The position numbers and the translations under genes are program-made. From Cytophagaceae bacterium (GTDB lineage: Bacteria; Bacteroidota; Bacteroidia; Cytophagales; Flexibacteraceae), in assembly GCA_027485575.1 (NCBI GenBank), contig JAIXQU010000073.1, positions 1 through 32,691 on the forward strand: a stretch of DNA of 32,691 nucleotides. Direction: 5' to 3'. This document shows, one piece after another, positions 1 to 8,029 of this stretch. The notes under the pieces were generated by a model. The model was not told the DNA's origin, ran no database searches, and saw only the letters and a program-made list of their open reading frames with translations. The first letter of the stretch is position 1; each line of letters begins with the position of its first letter.

Positions 1-182
1 AAAAAATGGCAGCGAATGCAGCGGAATCAGCGGCACTGGAACTGGAAAACCAAAGCTCAAAACCAAATGGGCGGCAGGAAAAAAGCACTTTTCAGGAAGT
101 TTTATCTTCCCCAATTGCCAAACAGATTGGCCGTGAAATCGTTCGCGGAGTTTTTGGAATGCTGTTTGGCAAAAAGCGCTAA
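1..182 (+). CDS. C-terminal end of HerA-like/DUF853 NTPase (partial)
   Basis: This is an open frame running in from the left edge and ending at TAA 180-182, with no start in the window. About 59 residues are visible: an Ala/Glu/Gln-rich linker followed by a tail with SPIAKQIGREIVRGVFGMLF and a basic end (GKKR). That tail, with its IGR-(Q/E)-I-(I/V)-RG(V/I)-(L/F)G pattern, is what I know from the C-terminus of DUF853 proteins, which are HerA/FtsK-type ATPases annotated as helicase HerA-like. The ATPase core lies outside the window, so the assignment rests on the tail only. The gene is convergent with the enoyl-CoA hydratase, with only 9 bases between the stops and no terminator hairpin in the gap. 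Confidence 0.6.
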   Translation, partial: KMAANAAESAALELENQSSKPNGRQEKSTFQEVLSSPIAKQIGREIVRGVFGMLFGKKR

Positions 183-191
183 AATTTCTTT

Positions 192-950
192 TTAGGCTTT
201 AGCTGCAAAACCGGCAAGCGCCTTTTTGGTAAAATCAGATAAAACCAATTTTCCACTCATGCCTGCCCTTTCAAAAAGCAAAGTGTCCCAATGTTCTGTT
301 CCTTCCCAAAAAACTCTTTTAAGTAAGCTTAATGCTTCAGGATTGGAATCTGCAAGTTTATGGGCCAGTGTCATAACAGATTTATCCATTTCTTCAATGG
401 AATCATAAACTTCTGCATACAGGCCATTTTCCCTGGCCCACTGTGCAGAATATAGTTCTGTTGCATTCAATGTAAGTTGGCTAAAAGCGGACAAACCCAC
501 TTTTCTTTGAACCGCCGGACCCACTACAAATGGACCAATTCCAACTGCAAGTTCACTAAGCTTAACAGAAGCTTGTGTGGTTGCAAAGCAATAATCAACA
601 GCCGAAGCCAGACCAACACCACCTCCAATTGCTTTTCCCTGGACCCTGCCAATTACCATTTTTCCGCATGTCCGAATGGCATTGATTACATGGGCAAAGC
701 CAGAAAAGAATTTTTGACCTGATTCAAAATCATGGATGGCAACCAGTTCAGTGAAACTTGCACCAGCACAAAAAGTACGATCTCCCCCACTTTTGAGCAG
801 AATAACTTTGCAATCAGAGGCAAGTCCGGCGTCCCGAATGGCCCAGGAAATTTGATTGAGGATTTCCGATGGAAGCGAATTTTGAGCTTCGTGAAAAAAG
901 GTTATTTCAAAAATACCTTTTTCTAATTTTTCAGTTTTTACGTAGGCCAT
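192..950 (-). CDS. Enoyl-CoA hydratase/isomerase family protein (crotonase fold)
   Basis: This 252-residue protein has the full length of a single-domain crotonase. It should be cytosolic and act on acyl-CoA thioesters, by hydration, isomerisation or a related reaction. Visible family marks are the first oxyanion-loop motif CAGASF (about residue 62), the second oxyanion motif QGKAIGGGVGLASA (about 104-117), and SELAVGIGPFVVGPAVQRKVG about 20 residues later. In classical enoyl-CoA hydratase two glutamates catalyse the reaction. Here the first position (GGGxE) is Gly, while the Glu of SEL is kept. That pattern occurs in divergent hydratases such as methylglutaconyl-CoA hydratase-like proteins, so the substrate is left open. 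The start is ATG at 948-950, with a -7-like motif and a short hairpin just upstream. Confidence 0.88.
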   Translation of the reverse strand: MAYVKTEKLEKGIFEITFFHEAQNSLPSEILNQISWAIRDAGLASDCKVILLKSGGDRTFCAGASFTELVAIHDFESGQKFFSGFAHVINAIRTCGKMVIGRVQGKAIGGGVGLASAVDYCFATTQASVKLSELAVGIGPFVVGPAVQRKVGLSAFSQLTLNATELYSAQWARENGLYAEVYDSIEEMDKSVMTLAHKLADSNPEALSLLKRVFWEGTEHWDTLLFERAGMSGKLVLSDFTKKALAGFAAKA

Positions 951-960
951 GGTGTATTTT

Positions 961-998
961 TCAGGAAAAAAAACCTGATTTTTGGTTGGGCAAATATA
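961..998 (-). promoter_or_regulatory. Promoter -7 motif and leader hairpin of the enoyl-CoA hydratase gene
   Basis: Read on the minus strand, 998-991 is TATATTTG, an exact match to the Bacteroidota -7 consensus TAnnTTTG, about 40 bases before the ATG. No convincing TTTG was seen at -33. Between the motif and the start, 961-978 forms a 5-bp stem (TCAGG/CCTGA) with an all-A/all-T loop of 8, which would lie in the leader RNA. Transcription probably starts close to 985. Confidence 0.4.
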
Positions 999-1037
999 GG
1001 GTCAACTATTAAATTTTCAGACTTCTAAGTCAACATC

Positions 1038-1261
1038 ATGCGTCAGAGTTTTGTTCCGATCATTTTTTGAGACTTCAAGTGGAGAACGCAGCAGCTGAAT
1101 TTGAAAAACTAAAGGCAATGGAGTCGAAATTTTCATATGATTTACATCAGGAGCCCTGGGGTCAAAAGCGTTTTTCGATTTTGGACCCAAATAGGTTATT
1201 TATTGACATTGTTCAACAAGTTGAACCACAGGCACATTGGTGGGATCAATACATGAATTAG
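1038..1261 (+). pseudogene. Decayed VOC/glyoxalase-like protein remnant
   Basis: Positions 1067-1261 are open and encode about 64 residues that read as the C-terminal half of a VOC (glyoxalase/bleomycin-resistance) protein. The stretch LRLQVENAAAEFEKLKAM is followed by EPWGQKRFSILDPN, the usual WGQRxFxxxDPNG metal-site strand, then a typical end with VQQVEPQAHWWDQYM. A normal member is about 120-130 residues, so the N-terminal half is missing. The frame could only start at a TTG (1067) inside the conserved strand. An ATG at 1038 gives MRQSFVPIIF and then a stop at 1068-1070 in another frame; this could be what is left of the N-terminus after an internal deletion. The conserved DPNG is DPNR here. 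I read this as a pseudogene. Confidence 0.6.
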
Positions 1262-1388
1262 GACCAGGATTTTTTGCAACCAGGTTCTTTTAAAGACCAT
1301 GGTTAGTTTTTTTTTTATTGCACCTCTTCAGTCTGGCAATTCAAAAAAATAATTCAGTATTGCCAGTTAAACAGCACGATACCAATTT

Positions 1389-3650
1389 ATGCCAAAAAAA
1401 TTAGCTTTCTATCTACTGACTTTTGCCGTTAGTTTTGTTGCCCTGGCCCAGACCAAACCAATTCTACCTTATAAAAATCCAAAGCTTTCTGTTGAGGAAA
1501 GGGTGAAGGATTTGATTTCCAGAATGACAATCGAAGAAAAAGCTGGCCAGCTCAACCAACTCAATGGAGGAGAATTTACAGGTCCTGCCAAAAATGATCC
1601 AGGTCAAATGGCAAAGATGAAACAAGTAAAGGAAGGCAAAGTCGGTTCTATGTTGAATGTAACCGGAGTTGTAGAAACCAGTGCCATTCAAAAAATAGCC
1701 ATGGAAGAAAGCCGACTTGGTATTCCTATGTTATTTGCTTTGGATGTTATCCATGGGTACAGCACTATTTTTCCGATTCCATTGGCTGAAGCATGCAGTT
1801 GGGATTTACCTGCTATTGAGAAAAATTCTTCCATTGCCGCCAAAGAAGCCGCAGCGGCAGGCATCCATTGGACCTTTGCTCCAATGTGTGATATTGGAAA
1901 CGATATTCGCTGGGGTAGGGTGATGGAAGGTGCTGGTGAAGACCCGTATTATGGGGGTTTAGTAGCCGCCTCAAGAGTTAGAGGATTTCAGGGAAAACTG
2001 GACGATGATGCGCATTTATTGGCTTGCATCAAACATTTTGCAGGATATGGTGCCGTAGAAAGTGGAAGGGAATATAACCTTACTGATTTTTCCAGGCCAG
2101 CACTTTGGAATAAATATTTGCCACCTTACAAAGCTGCTGTTGATGCAGGGGCTGCCACACTGATGAATGGTTTTAATGTTTTAGATGGTGTTCCCGTAAG
2201 TGGAAGTTCGTTTTTAATCAATGATATTTTGAAAGCAAGATGGGGTTTCAAAGGATTGTTGGTGAGCGATTGGGGGTCTTTTTCTGAGATGATTTCCTGG
2301 GGTCATGCCGAAGATGATAAAGATGCAGCCATGAAAGCGTTAAACGCTGGTAGTATGATGGATATGCAATCTCAAACTGTTATCCGATTTTTGCCTGAAT
2401 TGGTTAAAGAAGGAAAAGTATCTATGCAGGCTGTAGACGAGGCAGTGATGAGAACACTCGAGATTAAATTCAGACTTGGTCTTTTTGATCAGCCCTACAA
2501 ATTTTCAAATCCTGAAAGAGAGAAAAAAATGCTTTTCACTCAGGAAAACAGAAGCATTGCAAGAGATGCTGCCCGGAAATCCATTGTATTATTAAAGAAC
2601 GAGAAGCAGACACTTCCCATTTTACCAACTGTTAAAAAGCTGGCTTTGATAGGGGCCTTTGCGGATAGCAAAGACGATATGTTTGATTTCTGGATTGCCA
2701 AAGGAGAAAGCAAAAATGCTGTTTCTGTTCTTGAAGGAATCAAGGCTGGTTTTGAGCCAAATGCAGTGGTGAGCTTTTCAAAAGGATACAATATCGACGG
2801 CACTACAAGCGAAATTCTTATCAAAGAGGCCGTTGAAAAGGCCAGTCTTGCAGAGGTTATCCTTGTAAATATTGGTATCAGTGGAAAAATGGCGGGAGAG
2901 GATCGTGCATTAGCCAATCCGGCTATTCCAGAGGCCCAGATTCAGCTTTTGAAAGCGCTTCAAAAAACAGGAAAACCAATAGTTGCAATTGTTACAAGCG
3001 GAAGGCCATTAATTTTAACGGAAGTTCAGCCATTGGTTTCTTCTATAGTTCAATGCTGGATACTTGGGACAGAAACGGGAAGTGCAATTGCTGATGTTCT
3101 CAGTGGTCAATTTAACCCAAGTGGAAAAACCGTTATGACCTTTCCTTATGCGGTTGGACAGATTCCGGTTTATTACAATCATTTCAAAACAGGCAGGCCA
3201 TTACCCTCAGAACCAGATGGAGATATGAGCTGGAAAAGCAGGTACCGCGATATTCCTAACGAACCTTTATATCCATTTGGATACGGGTTGAGCTACACTA
3301 ATTTCACGTATTCCGATTTTAAATTGAGTTCCTCTTCCGGGTCAAAAGGTGGGACTTTGATTGCCAGTGTTAACATTACCAATTCCGGTAATTTTGATGG
3401 CGAAGAAGTAGTTCAGCTTTACATCAGAGATTTGGCAGCTTCCATCATCCGCCCCGTGAAAGAATTAAAAGGTTTCCAAAAGATAAAACTTAAGAAAGGA
3501 GAAAAATCTACCGTTCAGTTTACCCTTACAGACAATGAATTTTCCTTTTTCAATGCAGATGGAATGACAAAGCTTGAACCAGGCAGGTTTCATATTTTTG
3601 TAGGTACCGACTCTAAAAACACCCAAAAGCTTGATTTTGACTTGAAGTAG
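1389..3650 (+). CDS. bglX: Secreted GH3 beta-glucosidase (BglX-type)
   Basis: The 753-residue protein starts with a signal peptide (about residues 1-21, ending VALAQT) and should act in the periplasm or outside the cell on beta-glucosides. The order is GH3 N-terminal barrel, GH3 C-terminal sandwich, and a fibronectin III-like C-terminal domain (about 640-745). The barrel shows DVIHGYSTIFPIPLAEACSW, the KHFAGYGAVESGREYN segment typical of BglX, and LVSDWGS with the catalytic nucleophile Asp294. The likely acid/base is Glu504 in the AGEDR segment. The C-terminal part shows LYPFGYGLSYTNFTYSD, a standard GH3 feature. Length and motif order are those of complete enzymes. It stands alone: the VOC remnant lies upstream and the M13 peptidase is 158 bases downstream. 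Confidence 0.95.
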   Translation: MPKKLAFYLLTFAVSFVALAQTKPILPYKNPKLSVEERVKDLISRMTIEEKAGQLNQLNGGEFTGPAKNDPGQMAKMKQVKEGKVGSMLNVTGVVETSAIQKIAMEESRLGIPMLFALDVIHGYSTIFPIPLAEACSWDLPAIEKNSSIAAKEAAAAGIHWTFAPMCDIGNDIRWGRVMEGAGEDPYYGGLVAASRVRGFQGKLDDDAHLLACIKHFAGYGAVESGREYNLTDFSRPALWNKYLPPYKAAVDAGAATLMNGFNVLDGVPVSGSSFLINDILKARWGFKGLLVSDWGSFSEMISWGHAEDDKDAAMKALNAGSMMDMQSQTVIRFLPELVKEGKVSMQAVDEAVMRTLEIKFRLGLFDQPYKFSNPEREKKMLFTQENRSIARDAARKSIVLLKNEKQTLPILPTVKKLALIGAFADSKDDMFDFWIAKGESKNAVSVLEGIKAGFEPNAVVSFSKGYNIDGTTSEILIKEAVEKASLAEVILVNIGISGKMAGEDRALANPAIPEAQIQLLKALQKTGKPIVAIVTSGRPLILTEVQPLVSSIVQCWILGTETGSAIADVLSGQFNPSGKTVMTFPYAVGQIPVYYNHFKTGRPLPSEPDGDMSWKSRYRDIPNEPLYPFGYGLSYTNFTYSDFKLSSSSGSKGGTLIASVNITNSGNFDGEEVVQLYIRDLAASIIRPVKELKGFQKIKLKKGEKSTVQFTLTDNEFSFFNADGMTKLEPGRFHIFVGTDSKNTQKLDFDLK

Positions 3651-3671
3651 ATTTTGGGTAAATTAAATCTG

Positions 3672-3690
3672 AAACCTTTATCAGAGGTTT
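3672..3690 (+). terminator. Weak hairpin after the GH3 gene
   Basis: AAACCT (3672-3677) and AGGTTT (3685-3690) form a perfect 6-bp stem with a 7-base loop, 22 bases after the GH3 stop. It is followed by GTTG rather than a T-run, so it is only a possible transcript end. Confidence 0.25.
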
Positions 3691-3781
3691 GTTGAATAGT
3701 AACAACTCAAAATTCAAAATCGGATTTTTTGCAAGGACAAAGGTTTGAAAAACTAAAGCCCATTGCCTGTTGAAAAAATTA

Positions 3782-3789
3782 TAATTTTG
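3782..3789 (+). promoter_or_regulatory. -7-like promoter motif upstream of the M13 peptidase gene
   Basis: TAATTTTG matches the Bacteroidota TAnnTTTG -7 consensus, 19 bases before the ATG at 3809. A TTG at 3763-3765 lies 16 bases upstream, a little closer than the usual -33 spacing. The leader would be very short. Confidence 0.35.
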
Positions 3790-3808
3790 GCCTTTCGAAA
3801 AAATTATA

Positions 3809-5848
3809 ATGCACCAAAAAAGACTTTCTGTTTCTATTTTATTTTTGGCCTTTCTGGGTCTCAATGCCATTGTAAAAGCCCAGCTGAGGCCTGTATTATT
3901 TATTGATCAGGCCAATATGGATTTATCGGTTAAGCCTGGAGACGATTTCTATAACTATGCCAGTGGAAAGTGGATTAAAAATAATCCGGTCCCCCCAAAA
4001 GAAACCCGTTGGGGTAGTTTTAATCAATTGAGGGAATTTAACATTCAGGCGGTAAAAAAAATTCTTGAAAATGCTGCTGCAGATAAAAACGCCTTACCAG
4101 GTTCAACAACCAAAAGAGTAGGCGATTTTTATGCATCAGGTATGGATAGCAATCTGATAGACAAACTGGGCAAAACACCTGTTTTGCCCTATCTTGAAAG
4201 GGTTGATAAAATCACAACGCGACAAGGTATTATCGAAGAGGCCAATTATTTAAGAATCATGGGTTTGGCGAGTCCAATGTTTGGTTTTTACATAGGCCAG
4301 GACCGTAAGAATATTGAAAAAATGGTGCCTCAGCTTGGACAAGGTGGTACTTCTTTGCCTGACAGAGATTATTACCTCAAATCAGAAGGGCGGAATCTTA
4401 CCATTCAGGAGGCATTCAAAAAATACATCACTACCCTTTTTATGTTGGTAGATGAACCAGCTGCCAAAGCAGAAAAGTATGCGACCCAGATTTATGACAT
4501 TGAAAAAAAGCTGGCTACCGCTCAAATGTCAAGGGTTGAAATGCGGGATCCATACAAAACCTATAATAAATTTTGGATATCAGATTTTAACAAAACAACT
4601 CCTGGTCTGAACTGGAATCAAATTTTGACGCAGCTCAAGGTAAAAGGAGAGGACACCCTTTTAGTTGGAAACCCTTCCTTTTTTGTTTCGGTAGATAATC
4701 TATTGACAACCCTTCCTTTGGAAGACTGGAAGGTTTATTTAAAATGGAATATTTTAAAGGGCTCAGCATCAATGCTCAGCAAGCCTTTTAATGACGCTTC
4801 ATTTGCTTTTAGTCAGGTCATTTCCGGCCAAAAAGTGCAAACTCCAAGATGGCAAAGAATGTCTTCTGGTACGGATGGGGCTCTTGGAGATCTTTTAGGT
4901 GAATTATATGTAAAAGAGCATTTTAAGCCTGAAGCCAAAGCAAGGATGGACATTCTCGTTGAAAACCTGAGGAAAGCATTTGGAAAAAGGATTGATCAAT
5001 TGGATTGGATGAGCCCGGAAACAAAGAAAAGAGCGCAGGCAAAACTTGCCGCTTTCCGGCCTAAGGTTGGCTATGCCAATAAATGGAAAGATTATAAAGG
5101 ACTTGCAATTGATAGAAGCAAATATTTCGAGAACCAAATCAATGTGGGAAAATGGTCTTATGATTTTATGATAAACCAATTGGGCAAGCCTGTTGACAGA
5201 GAAAGATGGGGAATGACACCACCAACAGTAAATGCATATTACAGCCCGACGCTCAACGAAATTGTATTTCCAGCGGGTATCCTTCAGTTTCCATTTTTTG
5301 ATCCTAAAGCCGATGATGCCGTTAATTATGGAGGTATCGGTGCTGTCATTGGTCATGAAATGTCCCATGGTTTTGACGATAGTGGTTCTAAATATGATGC
5401 CGATGGTACCCTTAGAAACTGGTGGACAGAGGCAGATAAAACAAAATTTGAAGCCAAAACGGTAGCCCTTGTCAAGCAATTTGATGAATATACCATTTTA
5501 GATACCGTTCACGTCAATGGAAAATTAACGATCGGTGAAAATATTGGAGATCTTGGCGGACTCAATGTGGCCTATGAAGCCTTTAAAATGACAAACCAGG
5601 GTCAGTCTAAGGAAAAAATGGATGGTTTTACCCCTGATCAAAGGTTTTTTCTTTCCTGGGCCCAGGTTTGGAGAGGCAATATCTTACCTGAAACGGCAAA
5701 CCAGCTCATCGTGACAGACAACCATTCACCTGGCGAATTCAGAACCATTGGGGCCCCTGTCAATATGGATGCCTGGTACGACGCCTTCGATGTAAAGCCT
5801 GGGGATAAGTTGTACAAAAAGCCGGAAGATAGAATCCGGATTTGGTAA
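3809..5848 (+). CDS. Exported M13-family zinc metallopeptidase (neprilysin/PepO-like)
   Basis: The 679-residue protein has the standard M13 layout: an N-terminal hydrophobic signal (residues 7-24), a large helical M13_N domain starting with DLSVKPGDDFYNYASGKWI, and a C-terminal catalytic domain. The zinc motif HEMSH carries His516, Glu517 and His520. GENIGDLGG supplies the third ligand Glu577 and Asp581. NAYYSPTLNEIVFPAGILQ is the substrate-edge motif. It should degrade peptides in the periplasm or at the surface. All catalytic residues are present and the length is typical. The start at 3809 places the signal peptide directly at the N-terminus. It appears monocistronic. Confidence 0.95.
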   Translation: MHQKRLSVSILFLAFLGLNAIVKAQLRPVLFIDQANMDLSVKPGDDFYNYASGKWIKNNPVPPKETRWGSFNQLREFNIQAVKKILENAAADKNALPGSTTKRVGDFYASGMDSNLIDKLGKTPVLPYLERVDKITTRQGIIEEANYLRIMGLASPMFGFYIGQDRKNIEKMVPQLGQGGTSLPDRDYYLKSEGRNLTIQEAFKKYITTLFMLVDEPAAKAEKYATQIYDIEKKLATAQMSRVEMRDPYKTYNKFWISDFNKTTPGLNWNQILTQLKVKGEDTLLVGNPSFFVSVDNLLTTLPLEDWKVYLKWNILKGSASMLSKPFNDASFAFSQVISGQKVQTPRWQRMSSGTDGALGDLLGELYVKEHFKPEAKARMDILVENLRKAFGKRIDQLDWMSPETKKRAQAKLAAFRPKVGYANKWKDYKGLAIDRSKYFENQINVGKWSYDFMINQLGKPVDRERWGMTPPTVNAYYSPTLNEIVFPAGILQFPFFDPKADDAVNYGGIGAVIGHEMSHGFDDSGSKYDADGTLRNWWTEADKTKFEAKTVALVKQFDEYTILDTVHVNGKLTIGENIGDLGGLNVAYEAFKMTNQGQSKEKMDGFTPDQRFFLSWAQVWRGNILPETANQLIVTDNHSPGEFRTIGAPVNMDAWYDAFDVKPGDKLYKKPEDRIRIW

Positions 5849-5873
5849 GTTTTCCAGACTATCCCTTTTGGAT

Positions 5874-5983
5874 GTTGTTAATTTAAAGTTAACAGCCACC
5901 AAATTGATAATCATTTCTTTATATTAAGGAAATGAATAGCTTAATCCGTTTAATTTTATTTGGGTCCGAAATCAACTTTCGGA
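5874..5983. other. Two small hairpins between the M13 and metallophosphoesterase genes
   Basis: The 216-base gap holds a stem of 8 pairs with one G-T wobble (5874-5881 with 5889-5896, loop TTTAAAG). It also holds a perfect 7-bp stem TCCGAAA/TTTCGGA (5965-5971 with 5977-5983). Neither has a T-run after it. Their role, such as RNA end protection or leader structure, is open. Confidence 0.3.
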
Positions 5984-6064
5984 ATCAGTGAAATCAATTT
6001 TTGAAAACTTTCTTATTTATCTGTTTCTCCACAAGTTTAAATTTTAACTGAAGAGAACGCAGAA

Positions 6065-6922
6065 ATGAAAGGAACAAAGCGCAGAAAACTGGATGTAGTC
6101 GTTATTTCTGACGTCCACCTGGGAACATACGGTTGCAGGGCAAAAGCCTTGGAAAGTTATCTCAAGACAATTCAACCCAAGACATTGATTCTCAACGGAG
6201 ATATCTTTGACATGTGGCAATTTTCAAAACGATATTGGCCCAAAAGTCATATGAAGGTGGTAAAAAGGATTTTCACCTTCCTGAGCAAAAAAACAGAAGT
6301 TATTTACATTCCAGGCAACCATGATGAATTGGTTAGGAAATTTAGTGGAATGAAACTTGGTCGGCTATCCATCCAAAACAAAGCGGTTCTTGAATTTGAA
6401 AATGAGCGGGTATGGATTTTTCATGGTGATGCATTTGATGTAACCATGCAGCATTCCCGGTGGTTGGTAAAATTGGGTGCCATCGGCTACGATACACTGA
6501 TTCTGATAAATGCTGCCTTGAATGGCATTCTCGAATTTTTTGGAAAAAGCAGAATTTCATTTTCAGGAAGAATAAAGGCATCTGTTAAAAAAGCGGTCTC
6601 ATATATCAATTCATTTGAAGAAACTGTGGCTCAAATCGCAATAGATCAGGGGTTTGATACGGTTATATGTGGACATATCCACCAACCATCTGATAAAATA
6701 ATAACCATTGGAAATAAATCTGTAAGGTATTTAAACTCAGGAGACTGGATTGAAAATCTGACAGCATTAGAATATAATAATGGAGAGTGGAAATTGCAGG
6801 TACATCCCGATAATGAGGAAGCTTCCATTGAGGATGACGCCATCCCAGATAAAAATGAACTCTTTCAACTCCTTCAGGTTGAGCTCCAATCCATTGGTTT
6901 CAACCAAAAAAGAGCCAGTTAA
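6065..6922 (+). CDS. LpxH-like metallophosphoesterase (UDP-2,3-diacylglucosamine diphosphatase family)
   Basis: This is a 285-residue calcineurin-like phosphoesterase with all five metal motifs in order: SDVHLG (Asp16, His18), LNGDIFDMW, PGNHDE, FHGDAFD and CGHIHQP, followed by NSGDW. The GDIFDMW and GNHD context is that of the LpxH/YbbF group. LpxH splits UDP-2,3-diacylglucosamine to lipid X at the inner membrane in lipid A synthesis. This protein is longer than enterobacterial LpxH (~240 residues) because of an insert around residues 140-190 (IGYDTLILINAALNGILEFF). That insert is common in the Bacteroidota homologs often annotated as UDP-2,3-diacylglucosamine diphosphatases. The next gene is a glycosyltransferase 47 bases on, which supports a glycolipid role. 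Strict LpxH activity is inferred, not shown. Confidence 0.82.
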   Translation: MKGTKRRKLDVVVISDVHLGTYGCRAKALESYLKTIQPKTLILNGDIFDMWQFSKRYWPKSHMKVVKRIFTFLSKKTEVIYIPGNHDELVRKFSGMKLGRLSIQNKAVLEFENERVWIFHGDAFDVTMQHSRWLVKLGAIGYDTLILINAALNGILEFFGKSRISFSGRIKASVKKAVSYINSFEETVAQIAIDQGFDTVICGHIHQPSDKIITIGNKSVRYLNSGDWIENLTALEYNNGEWKLQVHPDNEEASIEDDAIPDKNELFQLLQVELQSIGFNQKRAS

Positions 6923-6969
6923 TTATTTTGAAATCAACTTTTTTATAATTCGAACCCCAATCAGGAAAA

Positions 6970-8019
6970 ATGAAAATCTTATATGCAATACAGGGAACCG
7001 GGAACGGCCACATCTCAAGGGCGAGAGATATTATTCCGGAATTGAAAAAATATGCAAACGTTGACGTGCTTATTTCCGGTATTCAAGCCGATGTTCCACT
7101 GGGTTTTGATGTGAAATTCAGATTAAATGGAATGGGTTTTATTTTTGGCAAAAAAGGCAATGTAGACTTGTTGCAAACTTTCAAAAAGTGCATAACAAGA
7201 AAATTTCTGAAGGAGGTTAAAGAACTACCCGTCAAAGATTATGATTTGATCGTTAACGATTTTGAACCTGTTTCAGCCTGGGCAGCACGGTTAAAAGGAG
7301 TTCATTGTATTTCTTTGAGCCATCAGTTTGCTGTTTTGCATCCAAAATCCCCAAAACCGGCAAAATCTGACTGGATAGGAAAAATGGTTTTGGCACATTA
7401 TGCACCTGTCGAATATGGATTTGGATTTCATTTTAAAGGATTTGCCAAAGGAATATTTACACCGGTGATTCGCCAGCAAGTAAGAGAGTTGTTAGTGTCA
7501 GATGAAAATCACATTACTGTTTACCTCCCTGCGTATGACAATGAAAAGCTCATCAAAGTGCTTTCACAATTACCCAATGAGGAGTGGCATGTGTTTTCCA
7601 AGCATACAAACAGGGCATTCAAAATTGCCAATATTTGGATTAGGCCAATTGAAAATGAAGCTTTTATGAAAAGTATGGCCAGTAGTAAAGCTGTACTTTG
7701 CGGTGCGGGGTTTGAAACACCTGCGGAAGCCATTTTTATGGGAAAAAAGTTGATGGTCATTCCTATGAAAAATCAATATGAACAACAATGCAATGCTGCG
7801 GCATTGGCCGAATTGGGCATCAGAACCCTTAAGAGTTTAAAGCGGAAATATGTGGATCAGATTGAAGATTGGTTGGAATTCAGCAAGCCCATCCAAATGG
7901 AATTTCCAAATGAAACTGAATCGATAGTAAAAACTATTTTGCAAACAGTGAAGGTAAAGCACCAGGAAATAAATTTTTCAAGGGCAGTTTATCCGGTTCA
8001 AACTGTTTTGGCATCTTGA
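6970..8019 (+). CDS. Glycosyltransferase (GT-B, Glyco_trans_1_3-like)
   Basis: The 349-residue protein has a GT-B shape. The N-terminus is ILYAIQGTGNGHISRARDI, the glycine-rich loop of MGT/UGT-like transferases. The C-terminal half carries CGAGFETPAEAIFMGKKLM and VIPMKNQYEQQCNAAALAELG, the usual nucleotide-sugar binding site. There is no signal peptide and no membrane segment, so it should act on the cytosolic face of the membrane. I read it as the PF13528-type family; donor and acceptor are unknown. It follows the LpxH-like phosphatase by 47 bases and precedes the GH1 gene by 10 bases, so all three are probably one transcript. Confidence 0.85.
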   Translation: MKILYAIQGTGNGHISRARDIIPELKKYANVDVLISGIQADVPLGFDVKFRLNGMGFIFGKKGNVDLLQTFKKCITRKFLKEVKELPVKDYDLIVNDFEPVSAWAARLKGVHCISLSHQFAVLHPKSPKPAKSDWIGKMVLAHYAPVEYGFGFHFKGFAKGIFTPVIRQQVRELLVSDENHITVYLPAYDNEKLIKVLSQLPNEEWHVFSKHTNRAFKIANIWIRPIENEAFMKSMASSKAVLCGAGFETPAEAIFMGKKLMVIPMKNQYEQQCNAAALAELGIRTLKSLKRKYVDQIEDWLEFSKPIQMEFPNETESIVKTILQTVKVKHQEINFSRAVYPVQTVLAS

Positions 8020-8029
8020 TTACAAGCAT

